NCBI RefSeq assembly: GCF_002269125.1
Contig: NZ_NQKI01000044.1
Coordinates: 1 to 33,451, forward strand
Reading direction: 5' to 3'
From: Pseudomonas lundensis
Lineage (GTDB): Bacteria > Pseudomonadota > Gammaproteobacteria > Pseudomonadales > Pseudomonadaceae
DNA: 33,451 nucleotides
The notes beneath the pieces were generated by a model, which saw only the letters and a list, made by a program, of their open reading frames with translations, had not been told where the DNA came from and did no database searches. Both the position numbers and the translations under genes were made by a program. Below are positions 1-7,111 of the stretch, one piece after another; positions within the stretch are counted from its first letter, which is position 1; every line of letters starts with the position of its first letter.

Positions 1-97
1 CAACAAGTTTTGCGGCGATGGTCTCATTGGCCTGCGCTATGCGGTGCTTGCGACAATACTTTACGTACAGAGCCTAACCGCGTGGGCATCCTGTTTC

Positions 98-724
98 TCA
101 CACTAAAGAATTGCGTTTGGCCAATTCGATAAGATCAACCAATGAATTCGCTTTTAGTTTTTGCATGAGTCTCTTCTTGTAAGTGCTCACGGTTTTGTTG
201 CTCAGAAACATGCCTTTGGCTATTTCCTTGTTGGTTTTGCCCTGTGCAAACAGCTGCAAAACCATCAGCTCCCGGTCGTTGACCGATTTGAATAGTTCGA
301 TCTCTGAATAATCACCACCCTCGTGGCGTTCTGGTGTCAAGGCCTGGCTGGGGAAATAATTGTAGCCAGCGAAGACAGCTTTAATTGCACTGACAAGTTC
401 GCTCAGTTCTTCTTGTTTACACACATACCCGGCGGCCCCGGATTGCATGCAGCGCATGGCGAACAACGTAGGAGATTGCGCTGTCAGGACGAGTGTTTTA
501 AGGGTCGAATTCATGGCGTTAAAGCGTGCAAGCACTTCCAGTCCGTCGAGTTTCGGGATGCTGATGTCAAGAATGATTAAGTCCGGGACACATTCGCGCA
601 CCATTTGCATGGCATCCACACCGTTGTCGGTTTCACCGACTATTTCATACCCTTCATGTTCTAACAACATACGAATAGCGAGCCGGATAACCGGGTGGTC
701 GTCAACAATAAAGACGGTGGTCAT
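98..724 (-). CDS. NarL/FixJ (BvgA/EvgA-like) response regulator, orphan
   Basis: This is a cytoplasmic DNA-binding response regulator of 208 residues. The N-terminal receiver domain (about 1-120) shows the acidic pair D8-D9, the phosphoacceptor D53 in an LILD motif, T81 and K103, so it should be phosphorylated normally. The C-terminal LuxR-type helix-turn-helix (about 145-205) contains the ELMVLQLFAQGKTNKEIA and NKTVSTYKKRL segments. The ATG is preceded by AGGA about ten bases upstream. The leader also holds an imperfect GC-rich hairpin around 741-760. No histidine kinase lies next to it inside the window; its partner may lie to the left of position 1 or elsewhere. The target genes cannot be inferred from the sequence. 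Confidence 0.93.
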   Translation of the reverse strand: MTTVFIVDDHPVIRLAIRMLLEHEGYEIVGETDNGVDAMQMVRECVPDLIILDISIPKLDGLEVLARFNAMNSTLKTLVLTAQSPTLFAMRCMQSGAAGYVCKQEELSELVSAIKAVFAGYNYFPSQALTPERHEGGDYSEIELFKSVNDRELMVLQLFAQGKTNKEIAKGMFLSNKTVSTYKKRLMQKLKANSLVDLIELAKRNSLV

Positions 725-1091
725 AGTTAATTCCTGTTAAGCGCGGTATAGAAAGCGCGCACCATAGCTCAGTTATAGGAGTGGGCACACGAACCCTTTG
801 GCCTACAAACGTAGTATGGGAAAAATCCTACGCAAATTAAGGCGCAAGAGCACGGCTGCTTGATATGAGGAAGTGCCGTTTGTTTAAAGCTTTGGCTGTT
901 TCTTGACTGATATGTTTGATATGCAAAGATTAGGTTTAGTATGTTGAAGGAAATGGACTACAGATATTTAAGTTGTTTACATGTTGTGTTTGGGTATTTG
1001 GTTTTAATTCTTTCGCGTGAGGTGTCATTTTCTGACAGTGCAATACAAGGCTAATCGCTGAGCGTGATTAGCCTTGTATTGAGGGCGGGGC
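725..1091. other. AT-rich intergenic region between regulator and dgt
   Basis: This 367-base stretch has no convincing coding frame. It is visibly richer in A/T than its surroundings, especially 880-1030. The right end holds a perfect inverted repeat, annotated separately. The left end is the leader and presumed promoter of the response regulator: an AT-rich TATAAC/TATA-containing segment lies 30-60 bases upstream of its ATG, but no confident -35/-10 pair could be assigned. Confidence 0.5.
1041..1081. repeat. 16-bp perfect inverted repeat downstream of dgt
   Basis: Arms 1041-1056 and 1066-1081 are exact reverse complements separated by nine bases. The element begins ten bases past the dgt stop codon, where a transcription terminator would be expected. 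Neither side has a clear run of T, so it is either a weak intrinsic terminator or a mRNA 3'-end stabilising hairpin. Confidence 0.6.
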
Positions 1092-2423
1092 TCAGGTAGG
1101 GCTTGAGCGGCCAGTCATTTCCCTGGCCATTTCTGTGGCGTAGCTGTCGGTCATGCCGGCGATAAAGTCGATGATGCGCATGAAGGAACGGTGCAGTGGC
1201 CAGTGAGGGGCTGGCGCGTTATTACCCAGCAAGTCGAGGATGCGACGGCTCTTGAATGAGGGCGTGCGACCTTTGTGCTGCTCCAGCGCTGCCCCGCAAA
1301 AGGCATTCAACAAGATCTCCAGCGTCGTATAAGCACCAATCTCATGAAGGGTTTTGCGTTTGTCCTGAAATATCTTGTGCCTGGCCATGTTTTTGGCATC
1401 CAGCACGCAACGTTTTGCCGGACCATGCATATGCTCGACCAAATCGCCCGGCAGCGTGCCTTCAAGCAATGCATCCTGCTGCTCGACAAATGTACGCGCC
1501 GCCGCATTGGTCAAGTGTTCAATGGCTTTGCCGCGCAGAATGGCGAGCTTGCGCCGTTGCGAGTCTTTGGGCCCCAGCTGGCGATAGGTCTGCGGCAAGT
1601 CATCGCCTACCAGCCCCAGCAGCAAGGCTTCAACTTCCGGATAGGCCAGTAAATCCATTTCTAAACCGTCTTCGAGGTCAATCAAGGCATAGCAGATATC
1701 GTCCGCTGCCTCCATCAGATAGACCAGAGGGTGACGTGCCCAGCGTTCGTCCTCGAGTTGCGGGAGGCCCAGCTTCTGGGCGATCCCTTCAAGCAGGGGA
1801 AGCTCGCTCTGATAGCATCCGAACTTGTGTTTTTTGTACCCGAGCGAGTCGGCATGCTTTGCCGTCCACGGGTATTTGAGGAAGGTGCCCAACGTGGCGT
1901 GGGTCAGGCGGGTGCCTCCGTCAAACTGGTGATATTCCAGCTGCGTGAGCACCCTGAAGCCTTGGGCGTTGCCTTCAAAACTCAGGAAGTCCAGTCGCTC
2001 GGCGTCACTCATGTCATCCAGCCAGCCGCGGCCAGCGGCCTGTTGAAACCAGTTTCGGATGGCGTCTTCGCCCGAGTGCCCGAAAGGCGGGTTGCCGATG
2101 TCATGGGCCAGACAAGCCGACTGCACCACCATTCCAAGATCGCCGGGGTCACACCAGTCAGGAAGGGCGCCACGCAGGGTTTCACCCACGCGCATGCCTA
2201 AAGAGCGGCCGACACAACTGACTTCCAGTGAATGGGTGAGGCGGGTGTGAATATGATCATTGCTGGTGACCGGATGAACCTGGGTTTTACGGCCAAGACG
2301 GCGGAATGCACCCGAGAAGATGATGCGGTCGTGATCTTTATGGAAGGGGCTGCGCCCTAGTTCTTCCGGGCTGTGATGGGGTTTTCCGAGACGTTCGCGA
2401 TTAAGTAGGGTTTGCCAATCCAA
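1092..2423 (-). CDS. dgt: Deoxyguanosinetriphosphate triphosphohydrolase-like protein
   Basis: A 443-residue HD-domain enzyme of the type-2 dGTPase-like family, which cleaves dNTPs to the deoxynucleoside and tripolyphosphate and so affects nucleotide pools and replication fidelity. The metal-binding signature is complete: H64 in RLTHSLEV, H107-D108 in CLAHDIGNPPFGHSGE, and a later acidic site in EAADDICYALIDLEDG. The N-terminal FRRLGRKTQVHP motif is typical of the family. Length matches Pseudomonas orthologues. The gene stands alone: it is separated from the upstream yqj operon by a strong terminator and followed by an inverted repeat. Function is inferred from family membership; the family's exact dNTP preference varies. 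Confidence 0.95.
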   Translation of the reverse strand: MDWQTLLNRERLGKPHHSPEELGRSPFHKDHDRIIFSGAFRRLGRKTQVHPVTSNDHIHTRLTHSLEVSCVGRSLGMRVGETLRGALPDWCDPGDLGMVVQSACLAHDIGNPPFGHSGEDAIRNWFQQAAGRGWLDDMSDAERLDFLSFEGNAQGFRVLTQLEYHQFDGGTRLTHATLGTFLKYPWTAKHADSLGYKKHKFGCYQSELPLLEGIAQKLGLPQLEDERWARHPLVYLMEAADDICYALIDLEDGLEMDLLAYPEVEALLLGLVGDDLPQTYRQLGPKDSQRRKLAILRGKAIEHLTNAAARTFVEQQDALLEGTLPGDLVEHMHGPAKRCVLDAKNMARHKIFQDKRKTLHEIGAYTTLEILLNAFCGAALEQHKGRTPSFKSRRILDLLGNNAPAPHWPLHRSFMRIIDFIAGMTDSYATEMAREMTGRSSPT

Positions 2424-2498
2424 GGCGCAGTGCTCCGTCAGTGAGTCCGGGCTCAGCTTCTCGCTTCACGCAGGAGGGTGCAAGGGGGAGGAGGTTGC

Positions 2499-2551
2499 AA
2501 AAAAAGGCGCAGCGCGCAACCGTCGTTCAAACAACGGTCACGCGATGCGCC
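2499..2551 (-). terminator. Rho-independent terminator of the yqjD-yqjE-yqjK operon
   Basis: Read on the minus strand, a long hairpin runs 2551-2506: an outer GGCGC...GCGCC stem, and an inner ACCGTTGTT...AACGACGGT stem with one mismatch. Seven consecutive T residues (2505-2499) follow. It begins 13 bases beyond the stop codon of the 113-residue protein and ends 76 bases before the dgt start. Confidence 0.85.
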
Positions 2552-2563
2552 GGTCAGGCATGT

Positions 2564-2905
2564 TCAAGGCTTGCGCGCTGTACCCTGGATGACCAGTTTG
2601 ATCAGCGGCAATAAACCGGTCGTCAGGCCAATCAGGCGTGACATGCGGCCGGTGCCCTTGGAGCGTGCACCTTTGCCTGTCAGAAAGCCCAGCAGGGTAA
2701 CAGCGGCCACGCCCCATAACGGGGCGTGTTTGATGCCGAGGCTATCTTGCCAGTTAGTCGTCATCCCGCGCATCTTCTGCAGAGGTTGCATCAGTTGCTG
2801 GGCTTCGTGGCGTATTTCCTGGCGGTGCATCTCCATGCGCAAGCGAATCAGCACTTTGCGCATTTCACGCCGGGACGCTTTTGGCGGCATTTCAGGCAGG
2901 TTCAT
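2564..2905 (-). CDS. YqjK-like hypothetical protein
   Basis: A 113-residue basic protein, last in the yqjD-yqjE operon; its ATG overlaps the yqjE stop by four bases (ATGA), indicating translational coupling. The N-terminal half (about 1-50) is charged and predicted helical, with many R, K, E and Q. The C-terminal half has two moderately hydrophobic stretches (about 62-78 and 88-105) separated by a basic GKGARSKGTGR loop, so membrane association is plausible. The position matches the yqjK slot of the enterobacterial yqjDEK cluster, but sequence similarity was not tested and the assignment rests mainly on context. Function is unknown. Confidence 0.75.
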   Translation of the reverse strand: MNLPEMPPKASRREMRKVLIRLRMEMHRQEIRHEAQQLMQPLQKMRGMTTNWQDSLGIKHAPLWGVAAVTLLGFLTGKGARSKGTGRMSRLIGLTTGLLPLIKLVIQGTARKP

Positions 2906-3276
2906 GGCAACAAACGCTCGCGGTCTTTGGCCAGCTCTTCAAGCGTGGCATTGAAAGGAGAGGATTCATCGAACACCGCCGCTTTGAGGCGCAGGCCGCA
3001 GAAAATGGCGGCCAGCGCATAAAACACGCACAGTCCGATGATGCCGGCCAGACGATAACTGTCCCAGACCAGAACCAGCACCAGTGCCGAGAGCCCGATC
3101 AGCAACAACAGACCGAACACCAGTGCCAGCCCCGCAAATAGCAACAGACTGACCGTACGCGCTTTCTGTTCTTGAAACTCAATGCCGAGCAACTCGACAT
3201 GGCTGTGCAACAAGCCTAGAAACGCGGCACCCAGGCGCCGGGGTGAGGAACGAGGGGATCCGGATTCTTCTGTCAT
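2902..3276 (-). CDS. yqjE: YqjE family (phage holin-like superfamily) membrane protein
   Basis: A 124-residue protein with two strong transmembrane helices in the middle (VSLLLFAGLALVFGLLLLIG followed by a second hydrophobic hairpin), flanked by a charged N-terminus and a polar C-terminus. This is the usual layout of the YqjE/holin-superfamily proteins. The start at 3276 (MTEESG) was chosen because it lies two bases after the yqjD stop codon and matches family length; an in-frame upstream extension inside yqjD is unlikely to be translated. It is the middle gene of a three-gene operon. In enterobacteria the products are stationary-phase inner-membrane proteins; a link to ribosome hibernation is known for YqjD, and no role is established for YqjE. 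Confidence 0.87.
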   Translation of the reverse strand: MTEESGSPRSSPRRLGAAFLGLLHSHVELLGIEFQEQKARTVSLLLFAGLALVFGLLLLIGLSALVLVLVWDSYRLAGIIGLCVFYALAAIFCGLRLKAAVFDESSPFNATLEELAKDRERLLP

Positions 3277-3278
3277 AT

Positions 3279-3593
3279 TCAGCGCCGAGTCGCCAGCAAG
3301 CCGATCAAAAAGCCCACGCCAGCAGCAATACCGACCGATTGCCAAGGGTTGGCCTGGACATAATCTTCGGTAGCGACCACAGCAGCCTGCCCGCGCTCCT
3401 GAAGGGTTTCCTTGGTTTGTTCGAGTGATTCACGGGCCTTTAGCAGGCTGTCCTTGATCTGTGAACGCAGTTCGTCAGCCTGATCGCCAGCCAAAGAGGC
3501 TGTGTGTTCCAGCAAACGTTCGGTGTCGGCAACCAGCGTCTGGAAGTCAGCCATCAAAATCTCTTGCGCATTTTTTGCTGTATTGCGGGCCAT
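3279..3593 (-). CDS. yqjD: DUF883 family YqjD-like ribosome-associated membrane protein
   Basis: A 104-residue protein with the classic DUF883/YqjD architecture: a long amphipathic helical region (about 10-75, rich in E, Q, K, A) followed by one C-terminal transmembrane segment beginning NPWQSVGIAAGVGFLIGLL and ending in a double arginine. E. coli YqjD anchors to the inner membrane by its C-terminus and binds 70S/100S ribosomes in stationary phase. The ATG is supported by a GGAG Shine-Dalgarno six bases upstream. It is the first gene of the operon. Confidence 0.9.
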   Translation of the reverse strand: MARNTAKNAQEILMADFQTLVADTERLLEHTASLAGDQADELRSQIKDSLLKARESLEQTKETLQERGQAAVVATEDYVQANPWQSVGIAAGVGFLIGLLATRR

Positions 3594-3664
3594 GATGATC
3601 TCCGTGAGTGGCTTCTTGATGGTTCAGAGTGTAGGCATGGATTGAAGGTTCACTGAAAATCTGT

Positions 3665-3681
3665 CGCCGGGCATGCCGGCG
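3665..3681. repeat. Short GC hairpin between antiporter and yqjD
   Basis: CGCCGG at 3665-3670 and CCGGCG at 3676-3681 form a perfect six-base stem. It lies 44 bases past the antiporter stop. Read on the minus strand it is followed by ACAGATTTTC, so it may be a weak terminator for the antiporter gene; evidence is thin. Confidence 0.35.
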
Positions 3682-3724
3682 TCTGAGATGTTCACCCTCG
3701 GTTGTGACAAGACCTTACCTTAAA

Positions 3725-5461
3725 TTACTCACCTTCGCGGGTGAACCCCGGGGTTTCGCGTGCGTCAGCGTTATCCAGGCAGCCGTCCAGCAAGTGATAG
3801 CGGTTGTGACGGACCTCATCGACCCGGTGGCGCACACTGCGCTCCGGTATGCCCAGAAGGATCAGTGCGTGGGAGGCCAGCATCAGGCTCGACTCCAGCA
3901 GCTCCGGCACCACTTCAGTTGCTCCGGCGGCTTTGAGTTCGGTGAGCAGACTGTCGTCGCGGGTGCGCACCAATACAGGCACATCGATTGTGATTAAACG
4001 CGCCTCCTTGAGCACGCACATTGCCACGTCGGTATTGTCGACGGCGATCACCAGCAAGCGCGCACGGTCCAGGCCCACCGCCCGCAGTAAATCCCCGCGG
4101 CGAGCATCGCCGTAATGCACGCAACTGTCGACTTTGGCCGCTTCCTGAATGCGATCCGGGTCGTAATCCAGCGCGACGAACTCATGCTGCTCACTGCGCA
4201 AGAAGCGTCCGATGGACTGGCCGACACGGCCGTACCCGCACATCACCACATGCCCGTGTAATTCGGCGTTCTGTGCGGCGATTTCTTCCAGTTCCGCTTC
4301 CTCGTTGGACTTGCGGTGCAAGCTGGCCGCAATTTGTGGCGCCGCGCGTAACAGCAAAGGCGTCAGCAGCATGGAGCAGAAGGTGGCAGCCAGCAGGTAA
4401 CCGGCCATTTCTGGCGGGATCAGGGCACTGCTCTGCATCTGCGCCATCAGCGCGAAACAGAACTCGCCGCCTTGGGCCAGGGCCAGGCCACTGCGCCACG
4501 CGGTCTCGCCATCGCTGCCGCGCATTTTGACCAGCAGCGCAACCACGGCGCCCTTGATCAGCAACAGCGCCAGGGTCAGCCCCAGAATCAGAAAACCGTC
4601 ATGCACGAACAATTGCAGATCAATCAGCATGCCGATACTGACGAAGAACAGGCCCAGCAAAATGTCACGGAACGGGCGAATGTCTGCTTCGATTTGATGA
4701 CGGTAATGGCTTTCACCCAGCAGCATGCCAGCGAAGAATGCCCCCAGTGCCGGCGACAACCCTAACAAGTGGGTAAGCCACGCCGTCAGCAGCACGATGA
4801 CCAGGGCCAGTAATACAAACAGCTCTGCCGAGCGCGAGGCTGCGACTTCATGAAACAGGCGCGGTAATAGAAAGCGACTGGCCAACAGCAAGCCGACAAA
4901 CAGAATCACGGTCTTGCCCAGTGTGACGGGCAACGCCCAATACCAGGCCTGATCGCTGCTGCCGGCAAACACCGGCACCAGGGTCAGCAAAAGTACCGCC
5001 ACGACGTCCTGAAACAGCAAGACGCCAATTGCGTTCTGGCCATGGCGACTGAAAATTTCCCCCAGGCTGGTGAGTTCCTTGCTGACGATGGCCGTGGATG
5101 ACAGCGCGAGGCCGGCACCGAGCAGGAAGGCGGCATTCAGGCTCATGCCAAAGGCGTACAGCAACCCCCCCAGCACCAACGAGGTGCACACCACTTGCAG
5201 GCTGCCCAGCCCGAACACCACCTTGCGCAGTGCCAGCATTTTGGGCAACGAAAACTCCAGCCCCAGCGAAAACAGCAGAAACACGACGCCAAGTTCGGCC
5301 AGATCGGGCAAGTCCGGGCTGTCGTTGATCCAGTCCAGAGCGGCTGGCCCCACGAACAGGCCCACGCACAGATAGCCCAGCACCGGGGGCAGCTTCAATC
5401 GCCTGAAAAAGGCAATCACCACCAGTGATGAGGCGAGGATGATCAATAAATTGGCAAACAC
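3725..5461 (-). CDS. CPA2 family monovalent cation:proton antiporter (KefB/KefC type)
   Basis: A 578-residue inner-membrane protein. Residues about 1-380 form the Na+/H+-exchanger domain with a dozen hydrophobic helices. Residues from about 395 onward are a cytosolic RCK/TrkA-N domain with the dinucleotide-binding motif CGYGRVGQ near residue 405 and a conserved acidic residue in FVALDYDPDR. Such proteins expel K+ (or Na+) in exchange for H+, under nucleotide or redox control. The gene starts with GTG at 5461, supported by an AGGGAAG ribosome-binding site eight bases upstream. It is monocistronic and divergent from the acyltransferase gene. No KefF/KefG-like ancillary oxidoreductase is adjacent, so glutathione regulation is not supported by context. 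Confidence 0.92.
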   Translation of the reverse strand: MFANLLIILASSLVVIAFFRRLKLPPVLGYLCVGLFVGPAALDWINDSPDLPDLAELGVVFLLFSLGLEFSLPKMLALRKVVFGLGSLQVVCTSLVLGGLLYAFGMSLNAAFLLGAGLALSSTAIVSKELTSLGEIFSRHGQNAIGVLLFQDVVAVLLLTLVPVFAGSSDQAWYWALPVTLGKTVILFVGLLLASRFLLPRLFHEVAASRSAELFVLLALVIVLLTAWLTHLLGLSPALGAFFAGMLLGESHYRHQIEADIRPFRDILLGLFFVSIGMLIDLQLFVHDGFLILGLTLALLLIKGAVVALLVKMRGSDGETAWRSGLALAQGGEFCFALMAQMQSSALIPPEMAGYLLAATFCSMLLTPLLLRAAPQIAASLHRKSNEEAELEEIAAQNAELHGHVVMCGYGRVGQSIGRFLRSEQHEFVALDYDPDRIQEAAKVDSCVHYGDARRGDLLRAVGLDRARLLVIAVDNTDVAMCVLKEARLITIDVPVLVRTRDDSLLTELKAAGATEVVPELLESSLMLASHALILLGIPERSVRHRVDEVRHNRYHLLDGCLDNADARETPGFTREGE

Positions 5462-5635
5462 AAACGTCTTCCCTGTGAGTTCAAATAAAAAAGTCGCGAG
5501 CTTCCAGCAAATGAGGGGGGCTGGCGCTGATATGCATCATTCTTTGAGAGCAAAATTCCAAAATCACGGTCCTTCGCTATGCTCAGAACCAGCAGTTTAA
5601 TGGGATGTTGAACAAGCGTAGTCGTCAGGAGCGTT

Positions 5636-6733
5636 ATGGAACGTCTGTATTCCCTCCAAGGCTTGAGAGGCGCTGCCGTTCTGGGAGTGGTTGTATTTCA
5701 CATGGCCTCGGTTGAAGCGAAGTATTCCGGGGGAGATCTTCTATTGCCAGCATTGGTGAATTTTTTCCAACTGGGCGTCGATCTTTTTTTTGTCATCAGT
5801 GGCTTCGTTATGGTGATCGTCACCCGTGGCCGTTTTCAAAACAAAGTGCAGACCCAGCGCTTTGTGTTTAATCGACTCTCACGTATTTACCCCAATTACT
5901 GGCTGTATTTCTTTATTACTTTGGGGGTGACCCTGGCCCTGCCGGGTGTCGTGAACACCTCCCACGGCAGCTCTAACTGGCTAATGTCGTTCCTGCTGCT
6001 GCCCAATGACCGGGTGTTGTTGGTGATGGTGGCGTGGTCACTGGTCTTTGAACTGTGGTTTTACCTGGTGTTTACCGGCTTGCTGTTGTTCAAGGAGAAA
6101 CACCTGCCACTGCTGCTGGGGGTGTGGGCGATCGGGTTGATTGGCTTCAACGTGTCTGCCAATTGGCAGGACTTCAACCCGGCATTGAAAATCATGCTTC
6201 ACCCGTATGCGCTTGAGTTCATCGCGGGCAGTGCGCTGGCCTTGTTTTTTTACAGCAAATTCAGCGCCAGGTTGCCGACGCCCTGGGTGTGGGCAGCGCT
6301 GATAGCCGCTCTGTGTATCGGGTTTCCCTTGATCTATGGCTATCAGTTATTTGCTGCCGAGGGGCTGATGCGCATGCTATCGGTCGGTGGTGTTTTTGGC
6401 GCACTGGTGGGCGCACTGGTGCTGCTGGAGCGCCGTAAACGGATCCGCGTGCCTGCGTTCCTGATCTTTACCGGTGATATGTCCTACACGATCTACCTGT
6501 CGCACCTGTTAGTGCTGGGTGTGATCGGTCATCTGTGGCAACGGGTCGGGGTGTGGCCTGCCAGCCCTTGGGACAATGCTGTTTTCCTGCTGCTGATGAT
6601 GGCGGCCGTGTTGTGTTACGGGGCACTGGCGTATCGTTTTTTCGAGAAACCGGTGCTGGATTGGGCAACGGCCTATTGCGCCCGAACATTTGCAGTCAGT
6701 CCACGGCATTCGCAAACAGGCCCGGCCAAATGA
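5636..6733 (+). CDS. Acyltransferase 3 family membrane protein
   Basis: A 365-residue integral membrane protein of the acyltransferase-3 (PF01757) family, which acylates extracytoplasmic sugars of exopolysaccharide, O-antigen or similar glycans. The N-terminal hallmark is present: LQGLRG with R11, then VVVFH with the conserved H22, and the GVDLFFVISGFVM helix around 46-60. About ten transmembrane helices follow. The ATG has an AGGAG Shine-Dalgarno five bases upstream. The gene is not in a polysaccharide cluster. PslL of P. aeruginosa belongs to this same family and is missing from the psl operon at the right end of the window, but a functional link is speculation. Confidence 0.9.
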   Translation: MERLYSLQGLRGAAVLGVVVFHMASVEAKYSGGDLLLPALVNFFQLGVDLFFVISGFVMVIVTRGRFQNKVQTQRFVFNRLSRIYPNYWLYFFITLGVTLALPGVVNTSHGSSNWLMSFLLLPNDRVLLVMVAWSLVFELWFYLVFTGLLLFKEKHLPLLLGVWAIGLIGFNVSANWQDFNPALKIMLHPYALEFIAGSALALFFYSKFSARLPTPWVWAALIAALCIGFPLIYGYQLFAAEGLMRMLSVGGVFGALVGALVLLERRKRIRVPAFLIFTGDMSYTIYLSHLLVLGVIGHLWQRVGVWPASPWDNAVFLLLMMAAVLCYGALAYRFFEKPVLDWATAYCARTFAVSPRHSQTGPAK

Positions 6734-6811
6734 CTGTGCAGTTTGATTGCAGGTCGACGACGGCATGGGAGGCTCTTAAAATGGCGGCTTATTTCCTTCA
6801 GGTCGAAAATC

Positions 6812-7060
6812 ATGCTTCCCGAATGTCAACTGTTCGGCACATTGGGCTGTCATCTGTGTGAGATCGCGGAAGCGCAATTGATGCCGCTTATCGAACATGG
6901 GCTGTTGGTAGAACTGATCGATATTGCCGAAGAACCCGCGTTTTTTGACACCTATAGTTTGCGTATTCCGGTATTACGCCGTGTGGACACGGGGGCTGAG
7001 CTGGACTGGCCTTTTGATATAGAACAAGCGATTGGTTTTTTGCGCGTTATGGATTGTTAA
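6812..7060 (+). CDS. Glutaredoxin-like (DUF836) small thiol protein
   Basis: An 82-residue thioredoxin-fold protein of the glutaredoxin-like DUF836 family. The N-terminal FGTLGCHLCEIAE segment has a CHLC redox pair (residues 13-16) at the end of the first beta strand. The IPVLRR segment supplies the cis-proline typical of the fold. The start at 6812 (MLPECQL) was chosen because it gives family length and the preceding codons of the longer frame look non-coding. An AGG about twelve bases upstream is a possible ribosome-binding site. It follows the acyltransferase gene by 78 bases in the same direction. Substrates are unknown; a role in thiol-disulfide exchange is inferred. Confidence 0.85.
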   Translation: MLPECQLFGTLGCHLCEIAEAQLMPLIEHGLLVELIDIAEEPAFFDTYSLRIPVLRRVDTGAELDWPFDIEQAIGFLRVMDC

Positions 7061-7065
7061 CCCTC

Positions 7066-7093
7066 CAGCTGCAGGCCGCACGGCCTGCAGCTG
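7066..7093. terminator. Perfect 13-bp hairpin between convergent genes, probable bidirectional terminator
   Basis: Arms 7066-7078 and 7081-7093 are exact reverse complements around a two-base CA centre, giving a very stable GC-rich hairpin. It sits between the convergent ends of the glutaredoxin-like gene (stop 7060) and the giant toxin-like gene (stop 7112). No T run is present on either side, so an intrinsic termination function is inferred from position. Confidence 0.6.
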
Positions 7094-7111
7094 AGAGCCT
7101 GCCTGTGTGTG

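Noticed and set aside
1..97. A short minus-strand frame at the left edge reading toward position 1 (LYVKYCRKHRIAQANE...)
   Set aside because: It looks somewhat protein-like but has no start codon after the TAG that opens it and is cut by the window edge, so a gene cannot be supported.
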